Shown here: in pieces, positions 29,320 through 40,863 of the stretch
Layout of the letters: every line of letters starts with the position of its first letter
Position numbering within the stretch: position 1 is the first letter of the stretch
Assembly (NCBI GenBank): GCA_028688895.1
Contig: JAQTXG010000001.1
Location: 62,001-126,000, forward strand
From: Candidatus Altimarinota bacterium
GTDB lineage: Bacteria > Patescibacteriota > Gracilibacteria > BD1-5 > UBA6164
DNA: 64,000 nt
Direction of reading: 5' to 3'
Position numbers and translations under genes: made by a program
Notes under the pieces: generated by a model
Database searches by the model: none
The model's input: only the letters and a program-made list of their open reading frames with translations
Told to the model about the DNA's origin: nothing

Positions 29320-31505
29320 ATGTTAAAACAATATTTCAGTAATAATAACAAAATAGTAAGCAGTACATACGATGAATTAAATAGACTAACAAACAGAACA
29401 ATCCAAACATCTACATGAGTATTATGAGCAACATCAGAAACATATACTTATGATGAACTAGGTAGACTAATAAACTGAAATGATAATCTAAATAATCCAG
29501 TAAGTTTTAATTATGATAGTTTAAATAGGTTAATAAACGAAACAAATAATAACGAAAATACAAACTATACATACGACCAAAACTCAAACATAACAAGCAT
29601 AAACAACACAAACTATTCATATGATATAGCAAATAGACTACAAACAATAAAAAACTGAACAGAATCTATAGCAAACTACACATACAACAGCCTAACACAA
29701 ACAAAACAAACACTATGAAACTGAGTAATTACAAACTATTCATATGATGAACTACTGAGATTATCAACACTATGAAATTATAACTATACTTACAACACTC
29801 AGTGAAATATAACAAACGATTGAAAAGATAGCTATACTTACGATATCCTATGAAGACTTACATCAGTAAACTATGACAAAGTAAATACTCCAGGCTACAA
29901 CTGAGACAAAATAGAGAGATTTTACTATGACAATGTATGAAACAGAACCAATCAAGAAAACTATACATTAAAAGAAACATCAACAGAAACATGTAGCGAT
30001 GAAACAGTCGTAGAAGATATCACACTTCCAAACGGCAAAACAAAAACAGTAGAAAGAAAACAAAGAAAATGTGAAACAGCAGTAACCCAAACAGAGAAAC
30101 AAAAAAATACACTTACATACAATACAAACCAATTAAACCAATACACAAAACTCCAAAATCTAAATAAAAATGGAGAAGTAAAAAAGGAGTTCACATACAA
30201 CTACGACAAAAACTGAAACCTGACAAAAGATGATATAAACCAATACTTTTATGATTACAAAAATAGACTAGTAAAAGTAATCCAAAATGAAGTAATAAAA
30301 GTAGATGAAAACTGAAATATACTAGAAACAATTCCAGAAAAAGAAATAGTAAAATATAGTTATGATGTATTATGAAGAAGAACAACAAAACAAACACAAG
30401 AAGAAAAGATAAACTATATATATGCTTGACAAAACGCAATACAAGAAAATATATACACACAATCATGAACAACACTTACACTAAAAGAAACAAGACAAAA
30501 TATCTACTCTAATAATCTAGATGATATACTATTTACAATAGTAGTAGATGAAATAAATCAAACATCAAAGCAATACTACTATGAAAAAAATCATCTATGA
30601 TCAATAACAAAAATCACAGATGAACTATGAGCAATAGTAGAACAATATGAGTACGATGTATTCTGAACAGCTTATGCAAATGTAAATAATGTAGAAGCAG
30701 TAACAGAAGCACAAAGCAACAAAACATTATCAATCAAGAAATCAGATTGAAGTGAAACAGCAAGTCAGTGAGATAGTGAAGAAATAACAATAAATAATAT
30801 TAGATACAAGAGATATAACTGAGTTTGAAAGATATGGAATATGCCCTGACCGAAGGGAGGAAATACTCTTGGGGTGCGAGATTGTATACAGGTAGAGAGT
30901 ATGATGCAGAATTGAAATTATATTATTTAAGAGCGAGGTATTACAGTCCAGACTTATGAAGATTTATAAGTAGGGATCCGATAGATGTAGCAGATGATGT
31001 GAATTTGTATGCTTATGTGGGGAATAATGGGGTGATGTTTGTTGATAGGAGAGGGATGGCAAAGGATTTAATTGATTTAATATTTTCTAAAATTTCTAGT
31101 GGCTATAATTATTTAGTAAATGTTAATTCATTAGATATAGAAGAGTTAAAGAATTCAGTAAAGTATGCAGATAAAGTAATAATTGTTAGAACTGTTCCAA
31201 ATGATCCAACAAATACAAAACCTTATGTACCAAGTCTTCATACACAAATAATTTTTTACAAATGAGATACTCCTATTGCATCACTTTGATCAGCTCCAAT
31301 ATGATGATGGTATTTATTGCTAGACGAAAAATCAATAAATAAATATGCAATGTATGGGATTATGATTTGAGAAGAAAAAAATGACATATCATGATGTATA
31401 ACTTGATTAGAGAATAGTTTTTCAACTAGTAATTGGACTTTTAATGGTAAGCTAGATATATGTTGGAATTGAGCATATTCATGTTATACTAATGCAAAAT
31501 ATTAA
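29320..31505 (+). pseudogene. Orphan RHS tip 1, disrupted by a 35-base insertion
   Basis: Starts at an ATG and repeats the end of the full toxin (from about 26500) nearly word for word: YD repeats, the Cys-containing segment, then the RHS core. At 30842-30876 a 35-base insert shifts the frame just before the core RLYTGREYDAELKLYYLRARYY. Beyond it the core ends NNGVMFVDRRG and a new 160-residue tip follows, different from tip 0, with six cysteines near the end. There is no signal or protease domain. It fits the displaced-tip model, in which recombination through the shared core swaps toxins. Confidence 0.75.
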
Positions 31506-31530
31506 TAATAATTGTTTAATTAAATAATAA

Positions 31531-31770
31531 ATGAAAAAAATAATTACTAATATTGTTAAAAATAAATTTAAGATATTAATTCGTACATTAATTATATTCT
31601 TTTTATTAATGATCTTTTGAGATACTATAGAGTTTTTTACATTAAAATTAACTGATAGTGAGTTTTTAATTAATTTAGTGTGATACATTTATTTTACTAT
31701 ATACTATATTAATTTATCTGCTATGGTATTAGCATTGCTATTAATTATTTTAAAGATAAAAAATAATTAA
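31531..31770 (+). CDS. Candidate immunity protein for orphan tip 1
   Basis: 79 residues with a basic start (MKKIITNIVKNKFK) and two membrane helices. It lies 25 bases after the orphan toxin stop and ends at TAA. It is unlike the 28801 protein except in being small and membrane-bound. No family recognised; the role is inferred only from its place after a toxin tip. Confidence 0.55.
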
Positions 31771-31827
31771 TACAAGTTAATAAATAAAATAACTGATAAT
31801 TTACAGTTATTTTATTTTTTTTGTAAA

Positions 31828-32970
31828 CAATACATATACGATGCATTCTGAACAGCTTATGCAAATGTAAATAATGTAGAAGCAGTAACAGAAGCTCAAG
31901 ATAACAAAACATTATCTATAAAAAAAGCAGATTGAAGCGAAACAGCAAGTGAATGAAACAGTGATGAAATAACAATTGATAATATTAGGTACAAGAGATA
32001 CAATTGAGTTTGAAAGATATGAAATACGAGACTTTATACAGGTAGGGAGTATGATGCAGAATTGAAACTATATTATTTAAGAGCTAGATATTATAGTCCA
32101 GATTTAGGAAGATTTATTTCTAGAGATCCGATAGATGTGAGAGATGATGTGAATTTGTATGCTTATGTTGGGAATAATGGGGTGATGTTTGTGGATCCTA
32201 CATGAGAAACTAAGCAAATACTGTTAAATGTTATTAGGGATGTAAAAGATGCAAATGATTATATTTGATATGCCTGACTTACTGTTACAGTAGCATGACT
32301 TACTCCAGTTCCTTGAGCTCAGGCATTAGTACCATTTTGAGTAGTGATATGATGAACTAGTATAGTAGTAGATATAGTTTTATCAATACCAGAATCATAC
32401 ATAATAAAGTCTTATTCACCATTTATGAAATCAAGCATAACTGGAGTAATAAGTTATGGTTGATGAAAAATTATTTCATGAATTTCTTGATTTAGAATAG
32501 AAGTTAATTCTTGAGCTGTAAAAGTAAATTGATTATGAGACTACACACTTAACTATTATTCTATAGATATATTCTGAAACATAGAAGAAAACAAAACAAT
32601 TAACTTTACACTTACAGAAAAACCAGAAACATACTCTTGAATAATCTCATGATTTGTGTATGATGATAATAACAATAACTGAATCAAAGAAACTACAGAA
32701 AAATTAATGGCATGATGGAAAGTATGTATAGACAAAAATAATAACTGAACTTGTGAAGAAAGTACAGAACCATTTATACTTACCAACAATGATTGATTCT
32801 ACGAATTCAATTGATTACCAAAATGATTATACAAAATCATAGAAATACCACACACAAATTGGAATATCATAAGTCCAACAAACATGTATTTTGATGTAAA
32901 TTTATGAATAGGTCAGGAAATAATAAATAAGAACTTTGGGAATTATAAGTATAAAGGCAATAAAAAATAA
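31828..32970 (+). pseudogene. Orphan RHS tip 2 with SdrD/Cna-B-like end, no start codon
   Basis: Homology to the RHS core starts abruptly at QY-x-YDAFGTAYANVNNVEAV and runs through GRFISRDPIDVRDDVNLYAYVGNNG. The frame is open back to the TAA of the immunity gene, but no ATG or GTG lies in that stretch, so it is probably silent. The new tip has hydrophobic segments (VTVAGLTPVPGAQALVPFG), then a repeat-type beta domain with DDNNNNGIKE and DGFYEFNGLPKGLYKI, typical of SdrD B/Cna B modules. It may serve as a store for tip exchange. Confidence 0.72.
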
Positions 32971-32991
32971 TTTACTACATAAATTAATATA

Positions 32992-33441
32992 ATGATAAAT
33001 AAAAGTTTTTTAAAAAAAATTACACTTAAAAAAGTATCAATATTTATTTTATTAATATTCATAATTTCTGAAATTATAAATATCAGTACTGATATTCATA
33101 ATTTCAAACAATTAGAAAAAGTAAAAATCATAATGAAAGATAAATACACAGAAAATAAACAATTTATAAATTTAAAGGAATTTAACGATATATACAAAAC
33201 AGATATAAAACCAATAAAAAATTGTTATTATGTAAGCTATAATAGCTCAGAAAAAAATGTTAAATACAATTTTTCTTTTAAATTATACTCAACATATTTT
33301 AGAATTATTTATTCTAATGAATATTATATTTATCCAAAATATAATTTACCAGTTCACAATTTCTGCGGATGATGATCTAAATGTGATGATATAAATTATG
33401 AATATTTCTTAGAAACAATATCTAATCCCTGCAGGGATTAG
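32992..33441 (+). CDS. Unknown membrane-anchored protein after orphan tip 2
   Basis: 149 residues, 21 bases after the second orphan tip. One N-terminal membrane anchor (about residues 15-32) is followed by a basic, Tyr- and Asn-rich outer part ending in CGGGSKCDD, with TGA glycines. Its place suggests an immunity gene for tip 2, but a secreted domain would be unusual. The last codons lie in a CTAATCCCTG/CAGGGATTAG palindrome. No family recognised. Confidence 0.6.
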
Positions 33442-33480
33442 ATATTACAAAAAAAGGAGTGAAAATCACTCCTTTTTTCA
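33422..33480 (+). terminator. Tandem hairpins ending the RHS region
   Basis: CTAATCCCTG-CAGGGATTAG overlaps the last codons. It is followed by AAAAAAGGAGTG-AAAAT-CACTCCTTTTTT, a strong rho-independent terminator. Confidence 0.85.
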
Positions 33481-33515
33481 TAACATTTTTTCACAAAAAT
33501 TTTACTTTTCCATAT

Positions 33516-33532
33516 ATTGTATATAATACACA
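33516..33532 (+). promoter_or_regulatory. Possible autoregulatory operator of the NrtR-like gene
   Basis: ATTGT-N7-ACACA, two mismatches from AGTGT-N7-ACACT, inside a TGTAT-ATA-ATACA palindrome 24 bases before the ATG. It supports self-control but is too degenerate to stand alone. Confidence 0.4.
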
Positions 33533-33555
33533 TATTATAACATAATCACAATTTT

Positions 33556-34209
33556 ATGGAATCACCAATTTTGGCAACAGATGTAGTTGTATTCAACATT
33601 AGAAAATGAAAATTGAAAGTGTTACTTATCAAGATGAACAAAGAACCATTTATCTGACAATGGGCTTTGCCAGGTTGATTTATAGGTATAAATGAACTCT
33701 GTATAGATGCCGCACATAGAATACTTTTTGAAGCATCAAGTGTATCTGATTTATACATAGAACAATTAAAAGTATTTGATAGTTTGGACAGAGATCCAAA
33801 AGCTAGAATAGTTTCCATAGCACATATGGCGATTATCAAAAAAGATGATTTAAGTATAAAAACAAATGATAGATATACTGATATAGCATGGTTTGATGTA
33901 GAGGATTTACCTATAATGGCTTATGATCACTTAGAGATTATCAAATATTGATATGAGAGATTGAAATGAAAAATCACTTATTCTACACTTTCTCTATCTC
34001 TGATGCCAGAAAAATTCACACTTACAGAATTGCAAAAAGTATTTGAAATAGTACTCAAAAAAGATTTAGACAAGAGAAATTTTAGAAAAAAATTACTAAA
34101 AGCATGAGTAGTACAAGATACTTGAGACAAAAAAACTATTTGAGTACCTAGACCAGCAGCATTGTATACAGCTATCCACTCAGATTTAGAATTTGTAGAT
34201 TTACTATAG
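33556..34209 (+). CDS. nrtR: NrtR-like regulator: Nudix domain plus winged helix
   Basis: 217 residues. The Nudix-fold part includes FIGQWALPGGFIGINELC, then AAHRILFEAS where the catalytic Glu residues should be, so it is probably not catalytic. LKVFDSLDRDPKARIVSIAHMA is the signature of the NrtR / ADP-ribose-sensing group. The last 75 residues form a winged helix (MPEKFTLTELQKVFEIV then KRNFRKKLLKAG). NrtR proteins repress NAD genes and release DNA on binding ADP-ribose or NAD-related ligands. It is unlinked to the NAD operon (12 kb away), but matching palindromes occur in both places. Confidence 0.85.
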
Positions 34210-34302
34210 GAGACTATACAAAATTTTATCTAGAAAAAAATTTGATAAACTATAATAATTCTTATAATATTATGGTTCCATTTTATAATTTAATTATTTA
34301 TT

Positions 34303-34512
34303 ATGAGATATTTATCATTATTCATTAGATTAGCAATTATAATTATCTGAATCTATATGATTATAAAAAATCCAGAACATGATGAAGCTACCTTACTAAG
34401 TGGTATACAATTTGTGCTGATATGAATTTTTATATCTATGTTATCAGTATTTTGAGGTAAATCTATTAGATGTCCATTTATAAAATGTGAATGAGAAAAT
34501 TGTAAAAAATAA
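34303..34512 (+). CDS. Small two-helix membrane protein
   Basis: 69 residues. Two hydrophobic helices (about 4-20 and 33-50) are followed by a short tail with CPFIKCEGENC, three cysteines that could bind metal or form disulfides. It lies between the NrtR-like gene and the FMN lipoprotein. No family recognised. No Shine-Dalgarno sequence, as in other host-dialect genes. Two glycines of the tail region are TGA. Confidence 0.6.
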
Positions 34513-34535
34513 TTTAGACTTTAAACATTATTTAT

Positions 34536-35015
34536 ATGAAAAATAATAAAATATTTATACTTTTAGCACTTTTTTTAACTATATTTTTAGCTAGTTGTTG
34601 AAGTGAAAATACAGAAGTAATTGAAGATACTACAGAAAACAATACTGAAAACACTCAAGTATTAGAAGACATAAACAATGAACTAGAAAATATTGAACAA
34701 CAAGATGATATACAATCTGATAATTCAGCAAATACTGAAACAAAAGTAGTAAAATTAAACAAAGTTTATACTACTCCAGGTTGAGAAGATGAAGTAGAAT
34801 TCAACATCACTATGAATTGAAATCTAATAGAAAATGTAGATACAAAACTAATAGTATGAGGAGATATATCTCAAGCTAGAACAAAAGCTTTTAGTGATTC
34901 TGTAAATACAGAACTAAAATGAAAGACTTTAGAAGAAGCAGCAGAAATCAGTATTATTTGAGGTTCTAGTTTGACTACATGAGCATTTAAAAGTGCTTTA
35001 AAAGATATGAACTAA
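34536..35015 (+). CDS. FMN-binding-domain lipoprotein
   Basis: 159 residues. A lipoprotein signal ends in the lipobox LASC at Cys21, then comes an acidic linker of about 45 residues. The last 90 residues look like an FMN-binding domain, with YTTPGGEDEVEF and the flavinylation-like motif GGSSLTTGAF, close to the known [DS]GA[ST]xT target of ApbE. The flavin transferase gene apbE starts 1 base after the stop, so this is very likely its substrate. It would carry covalently bound FMN on the outer face of the membrane. Confidence 0.8.
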
Positions 35016-35016
35016 T

Positions 35017-35853
35017 ATGTTATTAGAAATAAAATCGCTATGATCTATATTAAAAATAAATACTTTTGATATAGACATAAATCCAGAACTGATAAAAAAA
35101 ATAAAAAATAAAATATCATCATTTGAAAGCAAATATTCTAGGTTTTTAAATGATAATTTTTTGCATAAATTAAATGAGTCTTGAAAATCTAATATAGATG
35201 AAGAGTTCAAGACTCTTTTTAGAGTGTCAAAAATGCTGAACAATTTGAGTAAATGATATTTTGATATAACAGTTTTACCACTACTAGAAAATCTGTGATA
35301 CTGAATAGAAAAACAAAAACAGATAGAAAGCTTTTGAATGTCAAATATAGAAATAAATGAAAATACTATCACACTAAAAAACAATGTAAAAATAGAGTTT
35401 TGATCTCTTTGAAAATGATATATAGTTGATTATATATACTGATTGTTAAGACAAGAAATTCAAAAATTTACTATAGATTTCGGATGAGATATAAAAGTCT
35501 GAAATCAAAAAGAACTAGTATGACTAGAAGACCCAATGAATAATAATAAAATCATATGAGAGATAATATTATCAAATGAATCATTATGTTCATCAAATGG
35601 ACAAAAAAGACATTTCTGAAAAAATCATCATCTGATAAATCCATTTTTAAATTCAAGTCAAAATGATAAAATATCAGTCTATGTAAAACATAAATCAGCG
35701 ACATTAGCAGATTGATTTTCTACAGCATTATTCGTAACTCCTCTAGAATTATCTATAGAGATTTTAGAAAAAACTCAGTGACTAGAATGAATGATTATTA
35801 CACAAAATTGAGAAATATTTAAATCTAAATGATTTGACGTAAAACTATATTAA
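35017..35853 (+). CDS. apbE: FAD:protein FMN transferase, ApbE-like
   Basis: 278 residues. Family motifs are GSLGKGYIVD (K in the FAD site), FTIDFGGDIKV, HHLINPF and SATLADGFSTALFV, the last being the Mg-binding Ala-Asp region. It transfers FMN from FAD to Thr/Ser of target proteins, here probably the adjoining lipoprotein (gap of 1 base). No signal peptide is obvious, so it may act inside the cell or be retained by other means. TGA is used for most motif glycines. Confidence 0.87.
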
Positions 35854-36037
35854 ATAAAGGATAATGAAATAGTACTTGAAATAACAAAATAGAATATTTT
35901 TTCTGGATCTAAGTTTTTCAATATCATATCTAGGTTTTAAATCAATATTTAATGTTTATTTAAGATAAGAAAATAAGATAGTAATATCTTATTTTTTTAG
36001 TATTATAAAAACATATATACTAATTTAAAAACAATTT

Positions 36038-38116
36038 ATGCAAGATTTTGATGTGATAGTTATCTGATCAGGTTCATGATGATTGACAGTTTCTATATGA
36101 CTCGCAAGTGCAGGTAAAAAAGTAGCTCTTATAGAAAAATGACTCATAGGCTGAGATTGTACAAACTTTTGATGTGTTCCATCAAAAGCTTTTATTGATT
36201 TAGCAAAAAATAATCCTGAATGACTTTGAATAAAACAAGTTTTGGAAAAAGCGAGAGCAAGGAGAAAAATAATAAGAGATGAAGAAACACCAGAAAAAAT
36301 AGAAAACTACGGAATGAAAGTATTTAAGTGATTTGCTAGTTTTAAAGATAAAAATACTATACTTATATCATCTCCCTTTTTCAAAGGGAGTCCCTGAAAT
36401 GTAATGGAAGGGGAGGTATTAATGAATGAAATTACAGCAAAAAACATTGTAATTTCTACTGGTTCTCATGCAAATAATTTAGAAATAGATTGAGTAAATA
36501 ATGATGATATACTTACAAATGAAAATGTATTTGAATTACAAGAAGATATAAAAGATTTAGTAGTGATTTGATGATGATATATAGGATGTGAATTAGCTGA
36601 AAGTTTTGCTAATTGTTGAGTAAAAACCACTATTATTCAAAGAAATGAGTATTTAATACCTAGAGAAGAAAAAGAATCATCAATTTTGTTAAAAGATATT
36701 TTCTTAAATAAAAATATAAATGTTTTAACTAAAACAGATATTATAAAATCAACAGATTGATATTTAATTGTTCGTGATGAAAAATGAGAACACAAAATCA
36801 AGTATGATAAGATTTTAGTAGCACTAGGTAGATGAGCAAATATAGATAAATTATGACTAGAAAATGCTTGAATAAATTTCAGTAAATGATGAATAAAAGT
36901 AGATAAGTACAATAGAACAAATATAAAAAATATTTTTGCTATATGAGATTGTGTAGAAAACAATCCTATGTTTACACACTGGGCAAACAATGAAGGTAGA
37001 TGAGTAGTTAGAAATATCATTTTACCGTTTTTAAAAACATCTACTAGAAATGCAGTTCTACCAGCAACACTTTATACAAATATAGAAGTAGCGAGGATTT
37101 GAAAAACTGAGCAAGAATTATTAGAAATATATTCAAATGAAGACATAGTATCAAAGATTATATACTTTGATAAAAACGATAGAAGTATATTGACAGATAA
37201 CAAGACAGGATTTATAAAAATCAATTTCAAAAGACTTTCATGAACTATACTTTGAGCTACAATAGTATCATCTAATGCATGAGAAATGCTGCCAGTACTA
37301 AGTTCAGCTATGCAAAACAATATTTCAGCATACAAACTGTCAAAAATAATATTCTCATATCCTACAAAAGCTGAGCTTATCAAAAAAATAGCTGATAGTT
37401 TTGTAATTGAAACACTTTCAAATATCAAATGAGATATTAAATACTTGATAAAATCCCATATATTACAAATGATTACATGAATTATTTGGATTTCTATATT
37501 ATTTTCATATTTTTATTTCAAAAATAAATATAAGCTTACCAATATAGATATAGCTAAATCATTATATGATTTTTTCACGACTAGTATGTATTGACCAATT
37601 ATTTATATTTTGGTTTATGCTATTAGACCTCTTGTTTTTTTCCCAGCTACATTTTTGAGCTTTATGTCTGGAGCTATTTTTTGAATATGGTGATGATTAT
37701 TATATACTATTGTTTGAGAAAATTTAAGTGCCAATTTCTCATACACTATATGAAAAATATTTTGAAAAAGATTATTACCAGAATGATCTACCTGATTATT
37801 AGCTGAACTGAAATCAAAAACAGCCAAAGATTCATTTGTACCTATACTACTTACTAGACTTTTATTTTTTCCTTTTGATGTAGTTAATTATTTATCTGGT
37901 ATTTTAAAAGTAGAGAGAAAATGATTTTTCTTTTGAACTTTGATTTGAACTATACCATGAAGTCTAGTTTTTATACTTGCTTGAAGTAGTGTAGAAAATG
38001 TTTGAGAATTTGATTTTAGTCAGATTCATATAAATTTTGATTTAGTTATTATGTCAGTGATTATATTTGTGCTATCTTTGCTTTTAGCAAAAATATTGAG
38101 AAAAAAATGAGTTTAA
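36038..38116 (+). CDS. FAD disulfide oxidoreductase fused to a VTT/DedA-like membrane domain
   Basis: 692 residues. The first 455 form a mercuric reductase / dihydrolipoamide dehydrogenase-type enzyme: FAD motif IGSGSGGLTV, redox pair C41-x4-C46 in GGDCTNFGCVPSKA, NAD motif VVIGGGYIGCELAE and a second FAD motif NIFAIGDC. The last 230 are membrane-bound, with the SNARE-associated/VTT pattern SGAIFGIWGG and a conserved Gly-rich stretch. Nucleotides 36369-36420 look like a short palindromic repeat inserted in frame (about 18 residues). The fusion suggests a membrane-tied disulfide or quinone redox step. The substrate is unknown. Confidence 0.85.
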
Positions 38117-38133
38117 AATTTACTTGTTAACTT

Positions 38134-38850
38134 ATGAATATGAATTCAATCGAAAAGTACAAAAATATCCTAATTACAACTGTTAATTATCTAAAAACAA
38201 AAAACAAAATACTTTTTCTCACGACTTCAAATCGTTGGAGTTGAGAACACGGTTGAGAAATTCCTAAAAGTACGCAACTGGCTTACAAAATACAAAGCCT
38301 AGTTTGAAAAGACAAAGTAACTATTATAGAAGTACCAAAACTCAATATTTACACTTGTGAATGAAACAATTCTACAAAGAGATGAAATACTTGTTGAACT
38401 TCAAAAGCATTATTAAAAGATGACGAAAAAAATCCTAGTTGATTACATAGATGTTGGGCTAGTGTAAACAATCCAGATGATGAACTTTGGAAAATATCTA
38501 AAGCTATATTTGAATCAGATTGTGTTATGTTTTTTGGTAGTGTTAGACGGTGACAAATGAATAGTTTTTATCAAAAATTGGTAGAAAGACTTACTTGGAT
38601 GGAAACCAGGTGGACAGCACACGGTGATAATAATGTACTAGAAAAAACAGATTGTTGAATAATCGTTATAAATCAAAACTGGAGATGAAAAGAAGTACTA
38701 GATGTACAAAAACATGTACTTTGATACCTATGATTTAATATGGTAGACGAATTATCATGGAATTGGCAATACACTCAGGAAGTAGATGATGAAAGAAATG
38801 AAACATATGTAAAAGCTTTTATAGATTTTGAGAAAACATTTCTGAATTAA
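38134..38850 (+). CDS. Flavodoxin-like NADPH-dependent FMN reductase family protein
   Basis: 238 residues. LFLTTSNRWSGEHGE begins a flavodoxin-type fold, and DDELWKISKAIFESDCVMFFGSVRRGQMNSFYQKLVERL is the middle of the NADPH-dependent FMN reductase / flavodoxin family (given here as scattered motifs: DDELW, CVMFFGSVRRG, FYQKL). A cysteine-rich loop (YTCEGN and NTCGTS) is unusual. It follows the FAD oxidoreductase by 17 bases and belongs to the same flavin cluster. It likely reduces free or bound flavin. Confidence 0.75.
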
Positions 38851-38876
38851 TTTAAATCTTAATTTCTAGAATATTT

Positions 38877-40210
38877 ATGACAAAACTAATATCAACAAAT
38901 CCTTCAAACAATTTTGAAGTTTTAGGTGAAGTAGAAATTACTAGTGAAGCAGAAATTATTGAAATAGTACAAAAATCAAAAATTGCACAAAAACTTTGGG
39001 CTAAAATTTCTTTAGATGAAAGATTAAATCATTTACATAAGGTTTATAAAAATTTTCTTGAAAAGAAAGAAGAATTATCAATCTTGGTTTCAGAAGAAAT
39101 GTGAATGCCTATAAAATTATCTAGAATAGAAATAGAATCAGGATTAAATTATTTTAAATGGAGTTTAGATAATGCACATAAATACCTAGATCCAAAAACT
39201 ACTTTTGAAACAGAAACTGAAATTCATAAAATTCATTATATGGCTAAATGAGTAGCTTGAATAATGATCCCTTGGAATTTCCCATTTTCTATTTTTATAC
39301 GGCAATCAATTCAAAGTTTACTAGTAGGAAATAGTGTAGTACTAAAACATTCAAAAGAAACTTGCTTATTCTGAAAAGAAATAGAAAAAGTCTTTTTAGA
39401 AGCAGATTTTCCAACTGATGTATTTAGTGAAATTTATTGAAGTAGTGAAGTTGCTGATATTCTTGTTGCTAAAGATATAGATATGATATGATTTACTTGA
39501 AGTACTAGAGTTTGAAAATCATTATATAAAATAGCTGCAGAAAAATTTATACCTATAGTTATGGAACTATGAGGTTCAGCTCCTGGAATTGTTTTTGGAG
39601 ATGTAAAAGTAGATGATGTTGTAGAAACTATATTTGCAAAGAGATTTTTTTATTCATGACAAGTTTGTGATGGATTAAAGAGACTTATTGTTCATGAAAG
39701 TATTTATGATGAAATGCAACAGACGAAGATACTATTATATGACCATTAGTATGACAACATCAATTGGAATGATTAGAAAAATCAGTAAATGATGCTTTAC
39801 AAAAATGAGCAAAATTAGTAGTATGATGACAAAGAGCAACAGACTTACAATGAGCTTATTATTTACCGACAATTCTTACAAACATTACGTTTGATATGCA
39901 AGTATGGAATACAGAAATATTTTGACCTGTATTACCAATAGTATCATTTAAAACTTATGATGAAGCTATAAAACTAGCAAATGATACAGAATATTGATTA
40001 TGATGATATGTATTTACAAATGACAATGATTTATATGAAAAAGTAGCATCAGATATAAATACTTGAATGATTTGTCAAAATAATTTAACATATGAAATAC
40101 CAACTAATCCATTTGGATGAATTAAAAATTCATGATTATGAAGAGAAAATGGAGAATGGGGGTTTTATGATATGGCTGATGTAAAAATAATTGCTAAACA
40201 AAAAAGATAA
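38877..40210 (+). pseudogene. Aldehyde dehydrogenase with internal deletion and frameshift
   Basis: The first 280 residues match a complete NAD(P)-dependent aldehyde dehydrogenase: PWNFPFSIFIR, FTGSTRVGK, Glu in MELGGSAP, and catalytic Cys in YSGQVCDGLKR. After HESIYDEM the frame runs into TAG at about 39748. The continuation ATDEDTIIGPLVG...EIFGPVLPIVSF...NPFGGIKNSGLGRE is in another frame. About 16 residues normally between these parts are missing, so the lesion combines a deletion with a frame change near 39717. Either the gene is dead or the assembly lost about 47 bases. The next gene overlaps its TAA. Confidence 0.78.
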
Positions 40211-40863
40211 TGAAAAACCTAGTTGTTTTACTTACAAAATATCCAGATCCATGAAAAGTAAAAACTAGATTGGCAAAAGATATATGATTTGAAAAATCAG
40301 CTCAAATTCAAGAATTATTTATTAAAAATATATTAAAAAATAATTATTTTAATACAAATAGAGAATATGATTTCAAAATATGCTTAAAAGAAAGAGAAAA
40401 ATTAAATAATTTTGTAATCAAATTTTGAACTAATCAGGATGATATGTTTTTTCCTGAATGAGAAGATTTATGAAGGGTAATGGAATCAATATTTAAACAA
40501 ACTATATGAAAATATGATAAAGTAATTCTTATATGAAGTGATATCCCATTACTTAATAATATGGAATTTGATATAGCATTTCATATACTAAATAGTAAAA
40601 ATTTTGTATTTTGAAAAGCACTAGATTGAGGATATTATCTAGTTTGAATGAGTGAGCTAAAAACATATATATTTGAAGATATAATATTTTCTACAAGTAG
40701 TGTCTTTGATGAGACTAAAGATAAAATAGAAAAAAACAATGATTCATTTTGACTAATCGATGAAAAAAGAGATATAGATGTATTTATAGATATAATAGAA
40801 GAAGAAAAAATAGATAATACTTGATTTTTTAAAACAATAATTGATAAAATAAATGAAAAATAA
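40210..40863 (+). CDS. DUF2064 / TIGR04282-type glycosyltransferase
   Basis: 217 residues with TKYPDPGKVKTRLAKDIG at the start, ILIGSDIPLL in the middle and ALDGGYYLVGM, all marks of the TIGR04282 group. That group is usually found beside a TIGR04283 family-2 glycosyltransferase, as here. The ATG shares a base with the TAA of the broken dehydrogenase, and the end overlaps the next gene by 11 bases, so the pair is translationally coupled. Substrate unknown. Confidence 0.85.

Noticed and set aside
26200-30900. Regular short repeats as a CRISPR array
   Set aside because: The periodicity is that of YD/RHS protein repeats, in frame and of variable length, without identical repeats and unique spacers.
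21739-31500. Many minus-strand frames of 60-105 residues opposite the RHS genes
   Set aside because: They are hydrophobic shadows created by the repetitive AC-rich plus-strand YD repeats; no starts or motifs support them.
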